Source: Burkholderia ubonensis (GTDB lineage Bacteria > Pseudomonadota > Gammaproteobacteria > Burkholderiales > Burkholderiaceae). From it: a DNA stretch of 64,000 nucleotides. This document shows, piece after piece, positions 35,121 through 44,299 of this stretch. Made by a program: the position numbers and the translations under genes. Position 1 is the stretch's first letter, and every line of letters begins with the position of its first letter. The DNA lies in assembly GCF_001718695.1 (NCBI RefSeq), contig NZ_CP013422.1, forward strand, positions 1,178,001-1,242,000, written 5' to 3'. The notes beneath the pieces were generated by a model. That model was not told the origin of the DNA. It did no database searches and saw only the letters and a list, made by a program, of their open reading frames with translations.

Positions 35121-35887
35121 ATGACGACTGGCAAGGTCACCCTGCTCGGCGCCGGCCCCGGCGATCTCGATTTGCTCACGCTGAAGGCCGTGAAGGCGCT
35201 CGCCGCCGCCGACGTGTTGCTGCTCGACGATCTGGTCAACCCGGAGATCGTCACGCTCGCGCCCAATGCACGCGTCGTGCGTGTCGGCAAGCGCGGCGGC
35301 TGCCGCTCGACGCCGCAGGCATTCATCGAGCGGCTGATGCGCCGCTGCGCGCTGCGCGGCGCGCACGTCGTGCGCGTCAAGGGCGGCGAGGCGCTGCTGT
35401 TCGGCCGCGCCGGCGAGGAGCTGAAGACGCTGCGCGACGCGGCGATTCCGGTCGAGATCGTCAACGGCATCTCGTCGGGCTTCGCGGCGGCCGCGAGCCT
35501 CGGCGTGTCGCTCACGCACCGCGACCACTGCCAGGGCGTCACGTTCGTCACCGCGCACCTGCAGGATCACGGCGAACCCGACTGCCGCGCCTTGCGGCAA
35601 CCGGCGCCACGCTCGCGATCTATATGGGCATGACGCGCATCGAGCGGATCGCCGCCGGCCTGCTCGCCGCGCTGCCCGCGTCGACGCCGGCCGCGGCCGT
35701 GCAATGGGCCGGCACGCCCGCCGAGCGCCGCTGGACCGGCACGCTCGGCACGCTGGCCCAGGGCGTCGCGCAGGCCGGGCTCGGCAGCCCGGCGGTGATC
35801 CTGGTCGGCGCGGCGATCGGCGAAGCCTCGGCATTGACCGGCGCGAACGACGTCGATGCCGGCTCCGCCGCCCGGCGCGCGGCGTAG
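35121..35887 (+). pseudogene. cobA: uroporphyrinogen-III C-methyltransferase, broken by a single-base frameshift
   Basis: It encodes SUMT, which methylates uroporphyrinogen III twice using SAM to give precorrin-2, the route to the siroheme of NirB. From ATG 35121 the first frame reads KVTLLGAGPGDLDLLTLKAV (SAM-binding GAGPGD), LVNPEIVTLAPNARVVRVGK and VRVKGGEALLFGRAGEE. It runs correctly to HGEPD (near 35582), then shifts. The remainder is in another frame: LAATGATLAIYMGMTRIERI to stop 35887, including the conserved IYMG. Adding one G at about 35584 (TGC to TGGC) restores EPDWPRLAATG, and DWP is the family sequence. Repaired length is 255 residues. Order cobA-nasT-nasS, divergent from the nas operon. 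Confidence 0.92.
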
Positions 35888-36004
35888 GATGCGGCGCGCA
35901 ATGCGGCGTATGCCGCCGATCTATATTGAAAGCGTCGGCCGCCCGCGCGGCGGCCGGCGGAAGTCCCGCCGGGACGCCGCTCACCTGTTTCATCGGCTTG
36001 CATC

Positions 36005-36598
36005 ATGAGTGCGTCCGCTACACCCGTCAGGCTGCGCGTGCTGCTCGTCACCGATACGCAGAAACCGATCGGCGACCTGCGCGATGCGCTCGCGCGCCTC
36101 GGCTACGAGATGCTGAACGAAGTCGCGACGCCGGCGCGGCTGCCGGCCGCCGTCGAGGCGCAGCGGCCCGACGTCGTGATCATCGACACCGAATCGCCGT
36201 CGCGCGACACGCTCGAACAGCTCGCGGTGATGAACGCGACCGCGCCCCGCCCGGTGCTGATGTTCAGCCACGACGCCGACCAGACGCTGATCCGCGCGGC
36301 GGTCGGCGCCGGGGTCAGCGCGTATCTCGTCGAAGGGCTGTCCGCCGAGCGGCTCGCGCCGATCCTCGAAGTCGCGCTCGCCCGCTTCTCGCACGACGAA
36401 GCGCTGCGCCAGCGGCTCGCCGACGTCGAGCGCGAACTCGCCGACCGCAAGCTGATCGATCGCGCGAAACGCCTGCTGATGGACCGCCGCCGCCTGTCCG
36501 AGCACGATGCGTACGCGATGCTGCGCAAGCGCGCGATGGACCAGGGCATCCGCATCGTCGACGCCGCGCGGCAACTGCTCGACGCGCCTTCACAATGA
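36005..36598 (+). CDS. nasT: ANTAR-domain antiterminator NasT
   Basis: A 197-residue protein. Residues about 9-125 form a receiver-like domain (LRVLLVTDTQKPIGDLRDAL, VVIIDTESPSRDTLEQL) that keeps the phospho-acceptor-like aspartate but lacks the full acidic pocket. A coiled linker (RQRLADVERELADRK) leads to the C-terminal ANTAR RNA-binding domain (LIDRAKRLLMDRRRLSEHDA, MLRKRAMDQGIRIVDAARQL). NasT binds paired hexaloop hairpins in nitrate-assimilation leaders and prevents termination. It overlaps nasS by ATGA, so the two are coupled. Its target is predicted to be the narK leader at 34467-34587. Confidence 0.95.
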   Translation: MSASATPVRLRVLLVTDTQKPIGDLRDALARLGYEMLNEVATPARLPAAVEAQRPDVVIIDTESPSRDTLEQLAVMNATAPRPVLMFSHDADQTLIRAAVGAGVSAYLVEGLSAERLAPILEVALARFSHDEALRQRLADVERELADRKLIDRAKRLLMDRRRLSEHDAYAMLRKRAMDQGIRIVDAARQLLDAPSQ

Positions 36599-37653
36599 CC
36601 ACCATGAACCCTCCGATTCCCGCCGCGCCGGAACGCGCGCATCTCCGTCTCGGCTTCGTCGCGCTGAGCGACGCCGCCCCGCTGATCGTCGCGCAGCGCC
36701 GCGGCCTCGGCGCGCGCCACGGCCTCACGCTCGAACTGAGCCGCCAGCCGTCGTGGGCCGCGGTGCGCGACAAGCTGCTGTCCGGCGAACTCGACGCCGC
36801 GCATGCGCTGTATGGCCTCGTCTGCGGGATGCAGCTCGGCATCGGCAGCCCGCAGGCCGACATGGCCGTGCTGATGGTGCTGAACCGCAACGGCCAGGCG
36901 ATCACGTTCTCCGGGCCGCTCGCCGACGCGTTCCGCGCGCGCGGCAACCTGCGCGACGCGCTCGCGACGCTCGGCCGCCCGCCCGTGTTCGCGCAGACCT
37001 TCCCGACCGGCACGCACGCGATGTGGCTCTACCACTGGCTTGCGTCGCACGGCGTCGACCCGCTGCGCGAGATCCGCAGCGTCGTGATTCCGCCGCCCGA
37101 GATGGTCGCCGCGCTCGCGCAAGGCGAGCTCGACGGCTTTTGCGCGGGCGAGCCGTGGCATGCGGTCGCCGAGGCGTGCCGCGCGGGCCGCACCGTCGCC
37201 GCGACGAGCGAGGTCTGGCCCGATCATCCGGAAAAGGCGCTCGCGTGCCGGCGCGATTTCACCGAGCTGTATCCGAACGCCGCGCGCGCGCTGATCCGCA
37301 CGCTCGTCGACGCGTGCGCGTGGCTCGACAGCCCCGCGCACCGCCGCCAAGCCGCGGACTGGCTCGCGTCGCCGGACGCGATCGGCGTGCCGGCCGCGCT
37401 GATCGCGCCGCGCCTGCTCGGCGACTACGGCGCGGGGCCGTTCGCCGCGCCGCCGCTGCCGGTCGCGTTTCACGCGAACGGCGCGGTGAACCGGCCTTGC
37501 GCCGACGACGGCCTGTGGTTCCTGTCGCAGTACCGGCGCTGGGGCATGCGCGACGGCGCGCAGGACGACGACCGGGCGCGCGTTGCCGCGGTCGCGCAAA
37601 CCGCGATGTATGATGCTGCCGTCGCCGAAATGGGCGCGACGCGCGCCGACTGA
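36595..37653 (+). CDS. nasS: nitrate sensor NasS (NrtA/CmpA-like, cytosolic)
   Basis: A 352-residue protein of the NrtA/CmpA nitrate-binding family: HLRLGFVALSDAAPLIVAQR, DAAHALYGLVCGMQLGIG, FAQTFPTGTHAMWLYHWLAS and LDGFCAGEPWHAVAEA. There is no signal peptide or lipobox, so it stays in the cytosol. This separates NasS from transport-binding proteins. NasS holds NasT inactive and releases it when it binds nitrate or nitrite. The start is the ATG overlapping the nasT stop (ATGA); a second ATG lies 3 codons in. No ABC permease is present. A hairpin follows 9 bp after the stop. Confidence 0.93.
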   Translation: MTTMNPPIPAAPERAHLRLGFVALSDAAPLIVAQRRGLGARHGLTLELSRQPSWAAVRDKLLSGELDAAHALYGLVCGMQLGIGSPQADMAVLMVLNRNGQAITFSGPLADAFRARGNLRDALATLGRPPVFAQTFPTGTHAMWLYHWLASHGVDPLREIRSVVIPPPEMVAALAQGELDGFCAGEPWHAVAEACRAGRTVAATSEVWPDHPEKALACRRDFTELYPNAARALIRTLVDACAWLDSPAHRRQAADWLASPDAIGVPAALIAPRLLGDYGAGPFAAPPLPVAFHANGAVNRPCADDGLWFLSQYRRWGMRDGAQDDDRARVAAVAQTAMYDAAVAEMGATRAD

Positions 37654-37661
37654 GCCATGCG

Positions 37662-37680
37662 TTCGGGGTAAGTCCCCGAA
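37662..37680 (+). terminator. hairpin after nasS
   Basis: TTCGGGG (37662-37668) and CCCCGAA (37674-37680) form a 7-bp stem with loop TAAGT, directly after the nasS stop. No T-run follows, so termination is uncertain. Confidence 0.45.
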
Positions 37681-37788
37681 TGGCCTCCATGAACGGCGCG
37701 CGTGCCGCGCGCCCGCCCCGGTTCCCCATTGGAATTCGATCCGCGCGCAACTCGCCGCGAAACCGCATCCCCGCAACGCATACCCCCG

Positions 37789-38394
37789 ATGCCGAACCGA
37801 CCGCGCGCGCCGCTCGACGCGCTGCTTGCCGAAATCCGCGCGTGCCGCGTGTGCGAAGCCGAGCTGCCGCTCGGCCCGCGCCCCGTGCTGCGCGCGCACC
37901 GCGACGCCCGCATCCTGATCGTCGGGCAGGCGCCCGGCGCGCGCGTGCATGCGAGCGGCATCCCGTGGGACGACGCGAGCGGCAAGCGATTGCGCGACTG
38001 GCTCGGCGTCGACGCCGACACGTTCTACGACGCATCGCGCTTCGCGATCGTGCCGATGGGCTTCTGCTATCCGGGCCGCGGCGCGAGCGGTGACAACCCG
38101 CCGCGCCCCGAATGCGCGCCGCTGTGGCTCGACCGCCTGCTCGCGGAACTGCCGGCGATCCGCCTGACGTTGCTGGTCGGCCAGTACGCGCAGCGGCATT
38201 TCCTGCGCGACGCGCGCAAGGCGACCCTGACGGACACCGTGCGCGCATGGCGCGACTACGGCCCGGCGGTGCTGCCGCTGCCGCATCCATCGCCGCGCAA
38301 CACGGGATGGTTCAAGCACCATCCGTGGTTCGACGCCGACGTCGTGCCCGAACTGCGCCGGCGCGTCGCGCCGCTGCTGGCGCGCGACGCATGA
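37789..38394 (+). CDS. uracil-DNA glycosylase family protein
   Basis: A 201-residue protein. LIVGQAPGARVHASGIPWDD matches motif 1 of the uracil-DNA glycosylase superfamily (GQAPG), and LPLPHPSPRNTGWFKHHPWF holds motif 2 (HPSPRN). An N-terminal pair CRVCEAELP (residues about 17-25) and a later cysteine could ligate iron-sulfur, but the full four-Cys set of family 4 is not obvious. It probably removes uracil or a related lesion from DNA, though some such proteins lack activity. The start ATG 37789 (MPNRPRAPLDALLAEI) fits the family; longer in-frame starts are low quality. The following YkgJ gene begins 55 bp downstream. Confidence 0.85.
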   Translation: MPNRPRAPLDALLAEIRACRVCEAELPLGPRPVLRAHRDARILIVGQAPGARVHASGIPWDDASGKRLRDWLGVDADTFYDASRFAIVPMGFCYPGRGASGDNPPRPECAPLWLDRLLAELPAIRLTLLVGQYAQRHFLRDARKATLTDTVRAWRDYGPAVLPLPHPSPRNTGWFKHHPWFDADVVPELRRRVAPLLARDA

Positions 38395-38449
38395 ACCGGG
38401 CCGCCGGCTGCGGCGCCATCCTTTCCCGCTTGAACGCGGCACCCGACAC

Positions 38450-39238
38450 ATGCGCATGAACGACACGCCGGCCGACCTCGATTTCGCGTGCACCGGCTGC
38501 GGCGGCTGCTGCCGCGACCTGCGCATTCCGTTGACGATCGACGAAGCGATCGCGTGGCTGCGCCGCGGCGGCCACGTCGAACTGCTGTGCGACGCGATGC
38601 CGTGGCTCGAGGAGCCCGAGGCCGGCAACGCGTTCGCCGCGTACAAGCGGGCGCGCTCGACGCCCGCCTCGAGCGGCACGCTGCCGCTGCGTGTGACGGC
38701 CGTGCTCGTCGCATCGCATGCCGGGCCGTGCCCCAACCTGCGCGACGACCTCCGCTGCGGGATCTACGACGATCGGCCGCTCGTATGCCGCATCTACCCG
38801 GCCGAAGTCAACCCGTTCGTGCCGCTCGCGCCGCCCGGCAAGCAATGCCCGTCGGACGCATGGCAGCAGGCGCCGCTGCTGCGCGGCGGCACGCTCGTCG
38901 ACGCGGCAACGGCCGAGCACGTCGCACGTTCGCGAACGGCCAGCGAGACCGAGACGCCGCTGCGGGCGCGGCTGTGCGAGATGCTCGGCATCGATACGGC
39001 GGCCGTCGCGAACGAGGGCTTCGCGGTTCATGCGCCGCCCGCGGATGCGCTGCTCGCCGCGCTGACGGCCGTGCGCGCGGCGCCGGCCGCCGACGACGCG
39101 CAAGCGACAGAGTGGACGCTGACGTCGAATCGCACCGCCACGATCGACGCGCTCGCGGCGGTGGGCGGGGCGAGCCGCAGCGCCGCCGCGCTTGCCGGCC
39201 CGCGCGTGCGCTATCTCGGCTTCCATCCGGACGCATAG
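38450..39238 (+). CDS. YkgJ family cysteine-cluster protein
   Basis: A 262-residue protein with the YkgJ/Fe-S or zinc cluster pattern: CTGCGGCCRDLRIPLT at residues about 15-30, CPNLRDDLRCGIYDDRPLVC in the middle, and RIYPAEVNPFVPLAP after it. These eight or so cysteines are thought to bind metal; the function is unknown. The C-terminal 100 residues are variable and Ala-rich. MRMNDTPADL could also start at the second Met (38456). Same strand as the glycosylase-like gene, probably cotranscribed. Confidence 0.85.
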   Translation: MRMNDTPADLDFACTGCGGCCRDLRIPLTIDEAIAWLRRGGHVELLCDAMPWLEEPEAGNAFAAYKRARSTPASSGTLPLRVTAVLVASHAGPCPNLRDDLRCGIYDDRPLVCRIYPAEVNPFVPLAPPGKQCPSDAWQQAPLLRGGTLVDAATAEHVARSRTASETETPLRARLCEMLGIDTAAVANEGFAVHAPPADALLAALTAVRAAPAADDAQATEWTLTSNRTATIDALAAVGGASRSAAALAGPRVRYLGFHPDA

Positions 39239-39370
39239 CCGATCCGGTGCAGCGAGGCGCGAAGCGTCGAGCCGCCCCACGCGACCATCGCCCGGCGCCC
39301 GCCGATTCCGGCGGCGCCCGGTTCGCTGTACCATCGCGGCTCAACCGCGTCTCGACCAGCCGAATTCTTC

Positions 39371-40291
39371 ATGTCCTCCTCCGCCCCGCCGCGCCTGTAC
39401 GGGATGCCCGAACGCAGCGACCGGCTCGATTTCTACATCCGCGACCAGGCATCGCGCCAGGCGATCACCGAGCCGCACCGGCACGCGTACTTCCAGATCC
39501 AGTTCAACCTCGGCGGCGACACCGAGCAGCGCATCGGCGGCGTCACGCGGCCGTTTCCGCGCGGCGCGCTCGCGTTCGTGCTGCCGTACCGCGAGCACCT
39601 GATTCCGCATCCCGAAGGCGCGCACTTCATCGTGATCAACTTCAGCCAGGCGTTCCTGCGCGCCGATCTCGACGTCGACCCGCTCGACCTCGAGGACGTG
39701 CCCGCGCACCGCTTTCCCGAGCTGACGCCGTTCCGCTTCCAGGAGCATCTGGATTTCATCCTCACCGGCGACGCATTCGACGAGGCGCGCCGTCTCGCGC
39801 TGTGCATGATCGACGCCGATCGCGCCCGCACGTTCGGCTCGACGACGCTGTTGCGCGGCTACCTGCTGCAGTTGATCGGGCTCGTCTGCACGCAGTACGC
39901 CGGCGCGCTCGACAAGCTCGCGCAGCGCGGCGCGCACCGCGCGGGCCGCCGCGACGCGCTCGCGCGCGTGCTGCGCCACGTGCGCGCGAACCTGACCCGC
40001 GAAGACCTGACCCTCGCCGCCACCGCCGAGGCCGCGTTCCTGTCGCCGAACTATCTCGCGCACCTGATCCGCAAGGAGACCGGCAGCACGTTCACCGATC
40101 TCGTGACCGAGCGCCGCATCGCGCTCGCGCAGTCGCTGCTCGCGCACACCAGCCGGCGCATCGCCGAGATCGCGCGCGCGGTCGGCTTTCGCGACGAAGG
40201 GTATTTCGCGCGGCGGTTCCGCGCGCGGGTCGGCGTGTCGCCGAAGGCGTATCGCGACGCGAACGCCGCGTTGCCGGACGGCGACGCGTAG
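39371..40291 (+). CDS. AraC family transcriptional regulator
   Basis: A 306-residue regulator. An N-terminal cupin-like sensor (residues about 20-150; ITEPHRHAYFQIQFNLGG, PRGALAFVLPYREHLIPHP) precedes the C-terminal double helix-turn-helix (about 205-300). The latter has LAATAEAAFLSPNYLAHLIR and ARAVGFRDEGYFARRFRARV. The GF-x2-E-YFARRFR segment is the AraC signature. The effector is not recognisable. The FAH-family gene 124 bp downstream on the same strand is a possible target. Confidence 0.92.
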   Translation: MSSSAPPRLYGMPERSDRLDFYIRDQASRQAITEPHRHAYFQIQFNLGGDTEQRIGGVTRPFPRGALAFVLPYREHLIPHPEGAHFIVINFSQAFLRADLDVDPLDLEDVPAHRFPELTPFRFQEHLDFILTGDAFDEARRLALCMIDADRARTFGSTTLLRGYLLQLIGLVCTQYAGALDKLAQRGAHRAGRRDALARVLRHVRANLTREDLTLAATAEAAFLSPNYLAHLIRKETGSTFTDLVTERRIALAQSLLAHTSRRIAEIARAVGFRDEGYFARRFRARVGVSPKAYRDANAALPDGDA

Positions 40292-40415
40292 TTTTGTCCC
40301 GGAAATGCGCAGTTGCGTCGCATCCGGCGCGATGCGCGTCGGGTATCGTTCACGCATGCTGGCCGCCGCGCGACGCGCGCGCCGGCTCCGTCTTCCACCC
40401 GAACGAGGCCACCCG

Positions 40416-41114
40416 ATGTCCGAATACGTCATCGACGCTCCCGAGCGTCCTTCCGTCGCAGTCGACCAATCATCCGCACGCTTTCCGGTGCGCCGCGTGT
40501 TCTGCGTCGGCCGCAACTACGCCGAGCATGCGCGCGAGATGGGCGCCGATCCGACCCGCGAGCCGCCGTTCTTCTTCACGAAGCCGGCCGATGCGATCGT
40601 GCCCGCGGCCGGCGCCGTCCCGTATCCGCCGCTGACGAACGACCTGCACCATGAAATCGAGCTCGTGGTCGCGATCGGCCGCGGCGGACGCGCGATCGAC
40701 CCCGCCGACGCGCTGTCGCACGTGTGGGGCTACGGCGTCGGCGTCGACCTGACGCGCCGCGACCTGCAGGCCGACGCGAAGAAGCTGAGCCGGCCGTGGG
40801 ACTGGGCGAAGGGCTTCGACGCGTCGGGGCCCGTGACCGCGCTGCGGCCCGCCGCCGCCACCGGCCATCCGGCAGCGGGACGCATCTGGCTCGCGGTCAA
40901 TGGCGAAACCCGGCAGCAAGGCGACCTCGCCGACATGATCTGGCCGGTGCCGGACATCATCGCGGCGGTGTCGCGCTCGGTCGAGCTGAAGGCCGGCGAC
41001 CTGATCTTCACCGGCACGCCGGCGGGCGTCGGCGCGCTGCAGCCGGGGGACCGCGTGACCGGCGGGGTGGACGGCGTCGCGACGTTCGAGTTCGTGGTCG
41101 GCGCGAAGCCGTAA
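40416..41114 (+). CDS. fumarylacetoacetate hydrolase family protein
   Basis: A 232-residue FAH-fold protein. FCVGRNYAEHAREMG starts the domain, and FFFTKPADAIVP and HHEIELVVAIGRGG carry the conserved metal-binding Glu pair with the Asp in VGVDLTRRDLQ. LKAGDLIFTGTPAGVGALQP near the end is the family's oxyanion/substrate motif. Members act on 2-oxo-acids (fumarylpyruvate hydrolase, oxaloacetate decarboxylase, acylpyruvase). The short single-domain size favours fumarylpyruvate hydrolase or acylpyruvase over true FAH. No pathway genes adjoin, so the substrate is open. Confidence 0.9.
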   Translation: MSEYVIDAPERPSVAVDQSSARFPVRRVFCVGRNYAEHAREMGADPTREPPFFFTKPADAIVPAAGAVPYPPLTNDLHHEIELVVAIGRGGRAIDPADALSHVWGYGVGVDLTRRDLQADAKKLSRPWDWAKGFDASGPVTALRPAAATGHPAAGRIWLAVNGETRQQGDLADMIWPVPDIIAAVSRSVELKAGDLIFTGTPAGVGALQPGDRVTGGVDGVATFEFVVGAKP

Positions 41115-41240
41115 CGGCTGTAGTGGCAATGCGCGGGCGCCGGCGGGAACGGCTGCGCGTCGCGTCGTTTGGCTCCGGTCGGCACGGCGCGCACATTGCG
41201 CCCGATCGGCGCGCCGGCCGCGCGCGGCGGCGCACATGAC

Positions 41241-42461
41241 TCACGCGCGGGCATCGAAGGCCCGGATGCACATTGCCGCCGCCAACGCGATGAGCGTCGA
41301 CAGCGACATCATCGCGAGCGGCGCATACGCCGCATTGCCGGTGGTCAGGACGGCGCCGGTCAACGACGCGAGCGCGGCGCCGCCGGCGATGGTCGCGGCG
41401 CCGGCCAGCCCCGATGCGCTGCCCGCCAGATCCGGCCGTACCGCCATCGCGCCCGCGTGCGCCGCCGGATTCGACAGCCCGTTTCCGACGCCGATCAAGA
41501 CGCACGGGCCGAACCATGCAAGCGGATGCGTCACGCCGCCGAGCAACAATGCAAGCGCGATCGCCGGCCCCATGCAGGCGACCGCGCGCCCGCACAGGAT
41601 CGTCGTCGCAAGCGCATGCCGGTGTGCGCGTCGCGCAGCGACGAAGCTGCCGCATATGAAGCCGGCCGTGACCACACCCATGCACAAGCCGATTTGCACG
41701 GGCGGGATACCGAACACCACTTTGGCGGCCAGCGGCGCACCGGCCAGGAACGCGTAGAACGCGCCGGTGGAAAACGCCATGCAAAGCGCATAGGCCCAGA
41801 ACCGACGCGCGCGCAGCAGTGCCGGATACGCGCGCAGCTGTTGCGCGAGCGTCCGGACGTGGGGCGAATGCGTCTCGACGAGATCGGCCGCACACCAGCC
41901 GAGCAGCGCAATGCCGGCTGCGGCGAGCAGCCCGAAGCTCGCGCGCCAGCCGACGGTCTGATCGAGCACGCCGCCCACCATCGGACCGAGCATCGGGGCG
42001 ATCGCCGCCGCCATCGCCGCATAGCCGATCCGCCCGGCCGCATGCTCGCCCCCGCCGGTGTCGCGAATCGTCGCCATCGACACCGGGTAGACGGACGTAA
42101 TCGCGGCCTGCAGCAGACGGCAAGCGAGAAACACGCGAATGTCGGTTGCGAGCGCACAACCGAGCGAGCCGAGCGTGAACGCCCCTACGCTCAGCAGCAC
42201 GATCGGCCGCCGACCGAAGCGGTCCGACAGCGGCCCCATGATTAGTTCGAGCGTTGCGGCGACGGCCGCGTAGCCGGCGACGGAAAGGGCGACCAGCGCG
42301 TAGTCGGCGCGCAGTTCGCGCGCGATCGCGGGCAACGACGGCAGAAACAAGCTCAACGGCAGCACCGAGAGCACGCACAGCGCGATCAACGTCGCATATC
42401 GCGGCGCCGCGGCGGCCGAAGCATTCGACAGGTCTGGTTGCAAGTGGATGCCCTCCCGCAC
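41241..42461 (-). CDS. Bcr/CflA family MFS drug efflux transporter
   Basis: About 400 residues with 12 membrane segments. LSLFLPSLPAIARELRADYA is the start motif of the Bcr/CflA drug-resistance family. LIMGPLSDRFGRRPIVLLSV is MFS motif A, and AAAIAPMLGPMVGGVLDQTV is the antiporter motif C. The substrate is unknown (bicyclomycin/chloramphenicol-like drugs in the family). The start is uncertain: GTG 42461 gives MREGIHLQPDL, but GGGAGG at 42456-42450 fits better as a ribosome-binding site for the TTG at 42443-42441. The gene is convergent with the FAH gene. A strong terminator lies just upstream. Confidence 0.88.
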   Translation of the reverse strand: MREGIHLQPDLSNASAAAAPRYATLIALCVLSVLPLSLFLPSLPAIARELRADYALVALSVAGYAAVAATLELIMGPLSDRFGRRPIVLLSVGAFTLGSLGCALATDIRVFLACRLLQAAITSVYPVSMATIRDTGGGEHAAGRIGYAAMAAAIAPMLGPMVGGVLDQTVGWRASFGLLAAAGIALLGWCAADLVETHSPHVRTLAQQLRAYPALLRARRFWAYALCMAFSTGAFYAFLAGAPLAAKVVFGIPPVQIGLCMGVVTAGFICGSFVAARRAHRHALATTILCGRAVACMGPAIALALLLGGVTHPLAWFGPCVLIGVGNGLSNPAAHAGAMAVRPDLAGSASGLAGAATIAGGAALASLTGAVLTTGNAAYAPLAMMSLSTLIALAAAMCIRAFDARA

Positions 42462-42488
42462 ATGCGCCGTGCGGCCGTGCGCGATGCC

Positions 42489-42516
42489 AAAAAAAGCCCC
42501 CGAGCAAGTCGGGGGC
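42489..42516 (-). terminator. intrinsic terminator after the HtrA-like gene
   Basis: GCCCCCGA (42496-42503) and TCGGGGGC (42509-42516) form an 8-bp stem with loop GCAAG. On the minus strand it is followed by seven T residues. This is a textbook terminator and separates the HtrA-like protease gene from the Bcr/CflA gene. The 154 bases between it and the protease stop hold nothing recognisable. Confidence 0.9.
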
Positions 42517-42670
42517 GCATGGGTGCCGGCGCGATGTCGCTACCGGACCCTGCGCCTGTGTACTACTACGAAAAAGATTGCCGCGTTCATTCCGTATGGC
42601 TCCGAATGCCCGAATCGCGGGCAGCGATGTCGAACGATGTTAGTTGCTCGACCGCTTGGCGGTCAACGCA

Positions 42671-44299
42671 CTACCGCGCCCGCACCGACACGAATCTGCG
42701 CGCGTTGTCGCGCTGGATCAGCACCGCGATCGCGTTGCCGCCGTGCGCTTCCAGCGCCGGCACGTCTTCCGGCGTTTCGAGCAACGTATCGTTGAGTTCG
42801 AGCACCACGTCGCCGGGCCGGATGCCGGCGCGCGCAGCCGGCCCGTGCACCGCATCCACCATCATTCCGACGGCGAGCCCGGTCGATCGGCGTTCCGCGT
42901 CGCTCAGCGGATGCATCGTCAGTCCGAGCCGATCGCCGCCGTCGGCCGGCCGCGCGGCGGCCACCGTCAGCGCCGTCGCACCGGCGGCGGCGACCGGCCC
43001 CGTAGCACCTGGCACGCCTGCCGACGCCGCATCGTCGATCGCGTCGTCGGCGCCCGTGGCCGCGCCCGTGACCACCAGCGTCTTCGGCACGCGATTGCGG
43101 ATCGCCCGCAGCGTCGCCTTCCCGCCCGCCGGCAACGCCGCGGCCAGATCGTTCAACTCCGCCGCGCGGCCGATCGGCCGGTTGCCGATCTGCACGATCA
43201 CGTCGCCGGGCTTCACGCCGACCGCGGCGGCCGGCGACCCGGGCTCGACCGCGTTGACGAGCGCGCCTGCCGGCCGCGGCAGGCCGAACGCGGCCGCGAG
43301 CCCCGCGCCGACGTCCTGCACGTCCACACCCAGTGCATTAGCCGATCCATTAGCCGACCCATTGCCCGCCCCATCCCCCGACGCCGCGCGCTGCGCCTGC
43401 GCATTGCTGCGCATCTGCGCCTGTACTTGCGCGCGCACCTTCACGGCGAGCGCGATCGGAATCGCGAAGGTCAGGCTCGAATAGCGGTCCGCGCCCGTAT
43501 AGACCTGCACCGCGATCCCTATCACCTCGCCGGCGCGATTGAACACCGGCCCGCCCGAGTTGTCGGGATTGACCGCGATGTCGGTCTGGAAGAACGGGAA
43601 GGCGCTGCCGTCCGGCAGCGTGTGCGCGGTCGCGCTGACGATGCCGGCAGTGACCGTGTTCCCCGTGCCGTCCGGCAAGCCGACCGCGATCACCGTCTCG
43701 CCGACGCGCACCTTCGACGAATCGCCGAGCCGGACCACCGGCAGCTTCGTCGCGTCGATCCGCAGCACCGCGACGTCGCTCTGCGCGTCGACGGTCAGGA
43801 CCGTCGCCTTGAACTCGCGGCGGTCGGTCAGCCGCACCGTCACGTCGGTGGCCTGGTCAACGACGTGCGCGGACGTCAGGATCATCCCGTCGGCGCTGAC
43901 GATGAACCCGGAGCCGCTGCCGGCGATCGCGCGCGGCAACGCATCGGAAGGCTGCGCCGGCGTCTGCGCGCGTGGCGCGGCCGGCGGCGGCGCTGCGCGG
44001 CGAAAGAATGCGGCAAGCGGATCGTCGGGATCGAGTTCCATGAACGACGGGCCGCCGGATTGCGGCTCCGCCGCGGCCGTCGAGACGGTCACGACGGCCG
44101 GGCCGTAGCGTTCGACGATCGCAGGGAAATCGACCGGCATCGAATACGGCGGCGCGGCCGTCCTGGCCTTCATGCCGGGCGGCGTGCGCGGCGCCGCGAC
44201 GGTCCCGGCAACGAGCGGCGACGGCGCGCACGACCACGCGAATACGGCGCCGATCAGCGCGGCGCGAAGCACGGCGCGGACAAGCGTCAGGCGAACCAC
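42671..44299 (-). CDS. HtrA/DegP-like periplasmic serine protease
   Basis: A 542-residue protein with an N-terminal signal or anchor (residues about 5-30; RAALIGAVFAWSCAPSPLVA). The trypsin-like domain has catalytic His (LTSAHVVDQATD), Asp (DAQSDVAVLRID) and Ser in FQTDIAVNPDNSGGPVFN. PDZ1 (AAFGLPRPAGALVNAVEPGS) and PDZ2 (GMMVDAVHGPAARAGIRPGD) follow. The usual NPGNSGG is NPDNSGG here, but the serine is intact. A repeated linker GNGSANGSANAL joins protease and PDZ1. I choose GTG 44299 because GGGGGAGGT lies 6 bases upstream; the frame stays open 27 codons more. It degrades or refolds misfolded envelope proteins. Monocistronic. Confidence 0.9.
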   Translation of the reverse strand: MVRLTLVRAVLRAALIGAVFAWSCAPSPLVAGTVAAPRTPPGMKARTAAPPYSMPVDFPAIVERYGPAVVTVSTAAAEPQSGGPSFMELDPDDPLAAFFRRAAPPPAAPRAQTPAQPSDALPRAIAGSGSGFIVSADGMILTSAHVVDQATDVTVRLTDRREFKATVLTVDAQSDVAVLRIDATKLPVVRLGDSSKVRVGETVIAVGLPDGTGNTVTAGIVSATAHTLPDGSAFPFFQTDIAVNPDNSGGPVFNRAGEVIGIAVQVYTGADRYSSLTFAIPIALAVKVRAQVQAQMRSNAQAQRAASGDGAGNGSANGSANALGVDVQDVGAGLAAAFGLPRPAGALVNAVEPGSPAAAVGVKPGDVIVQIGNRPIGRAAELNDLAAALPAGGKATLRAIRNRVPKTLVVTGAATGADDAIDDAASAGVPGATGPVAAAGATALTVAAARPADGGDRLGLTMHPLSDAERRSTGLAVGMMVDAVHGPAARAGIRPGDVVLELNDTLLETPEDVPALEAHGGNAIAVLIQRDNARRFVSVRAR

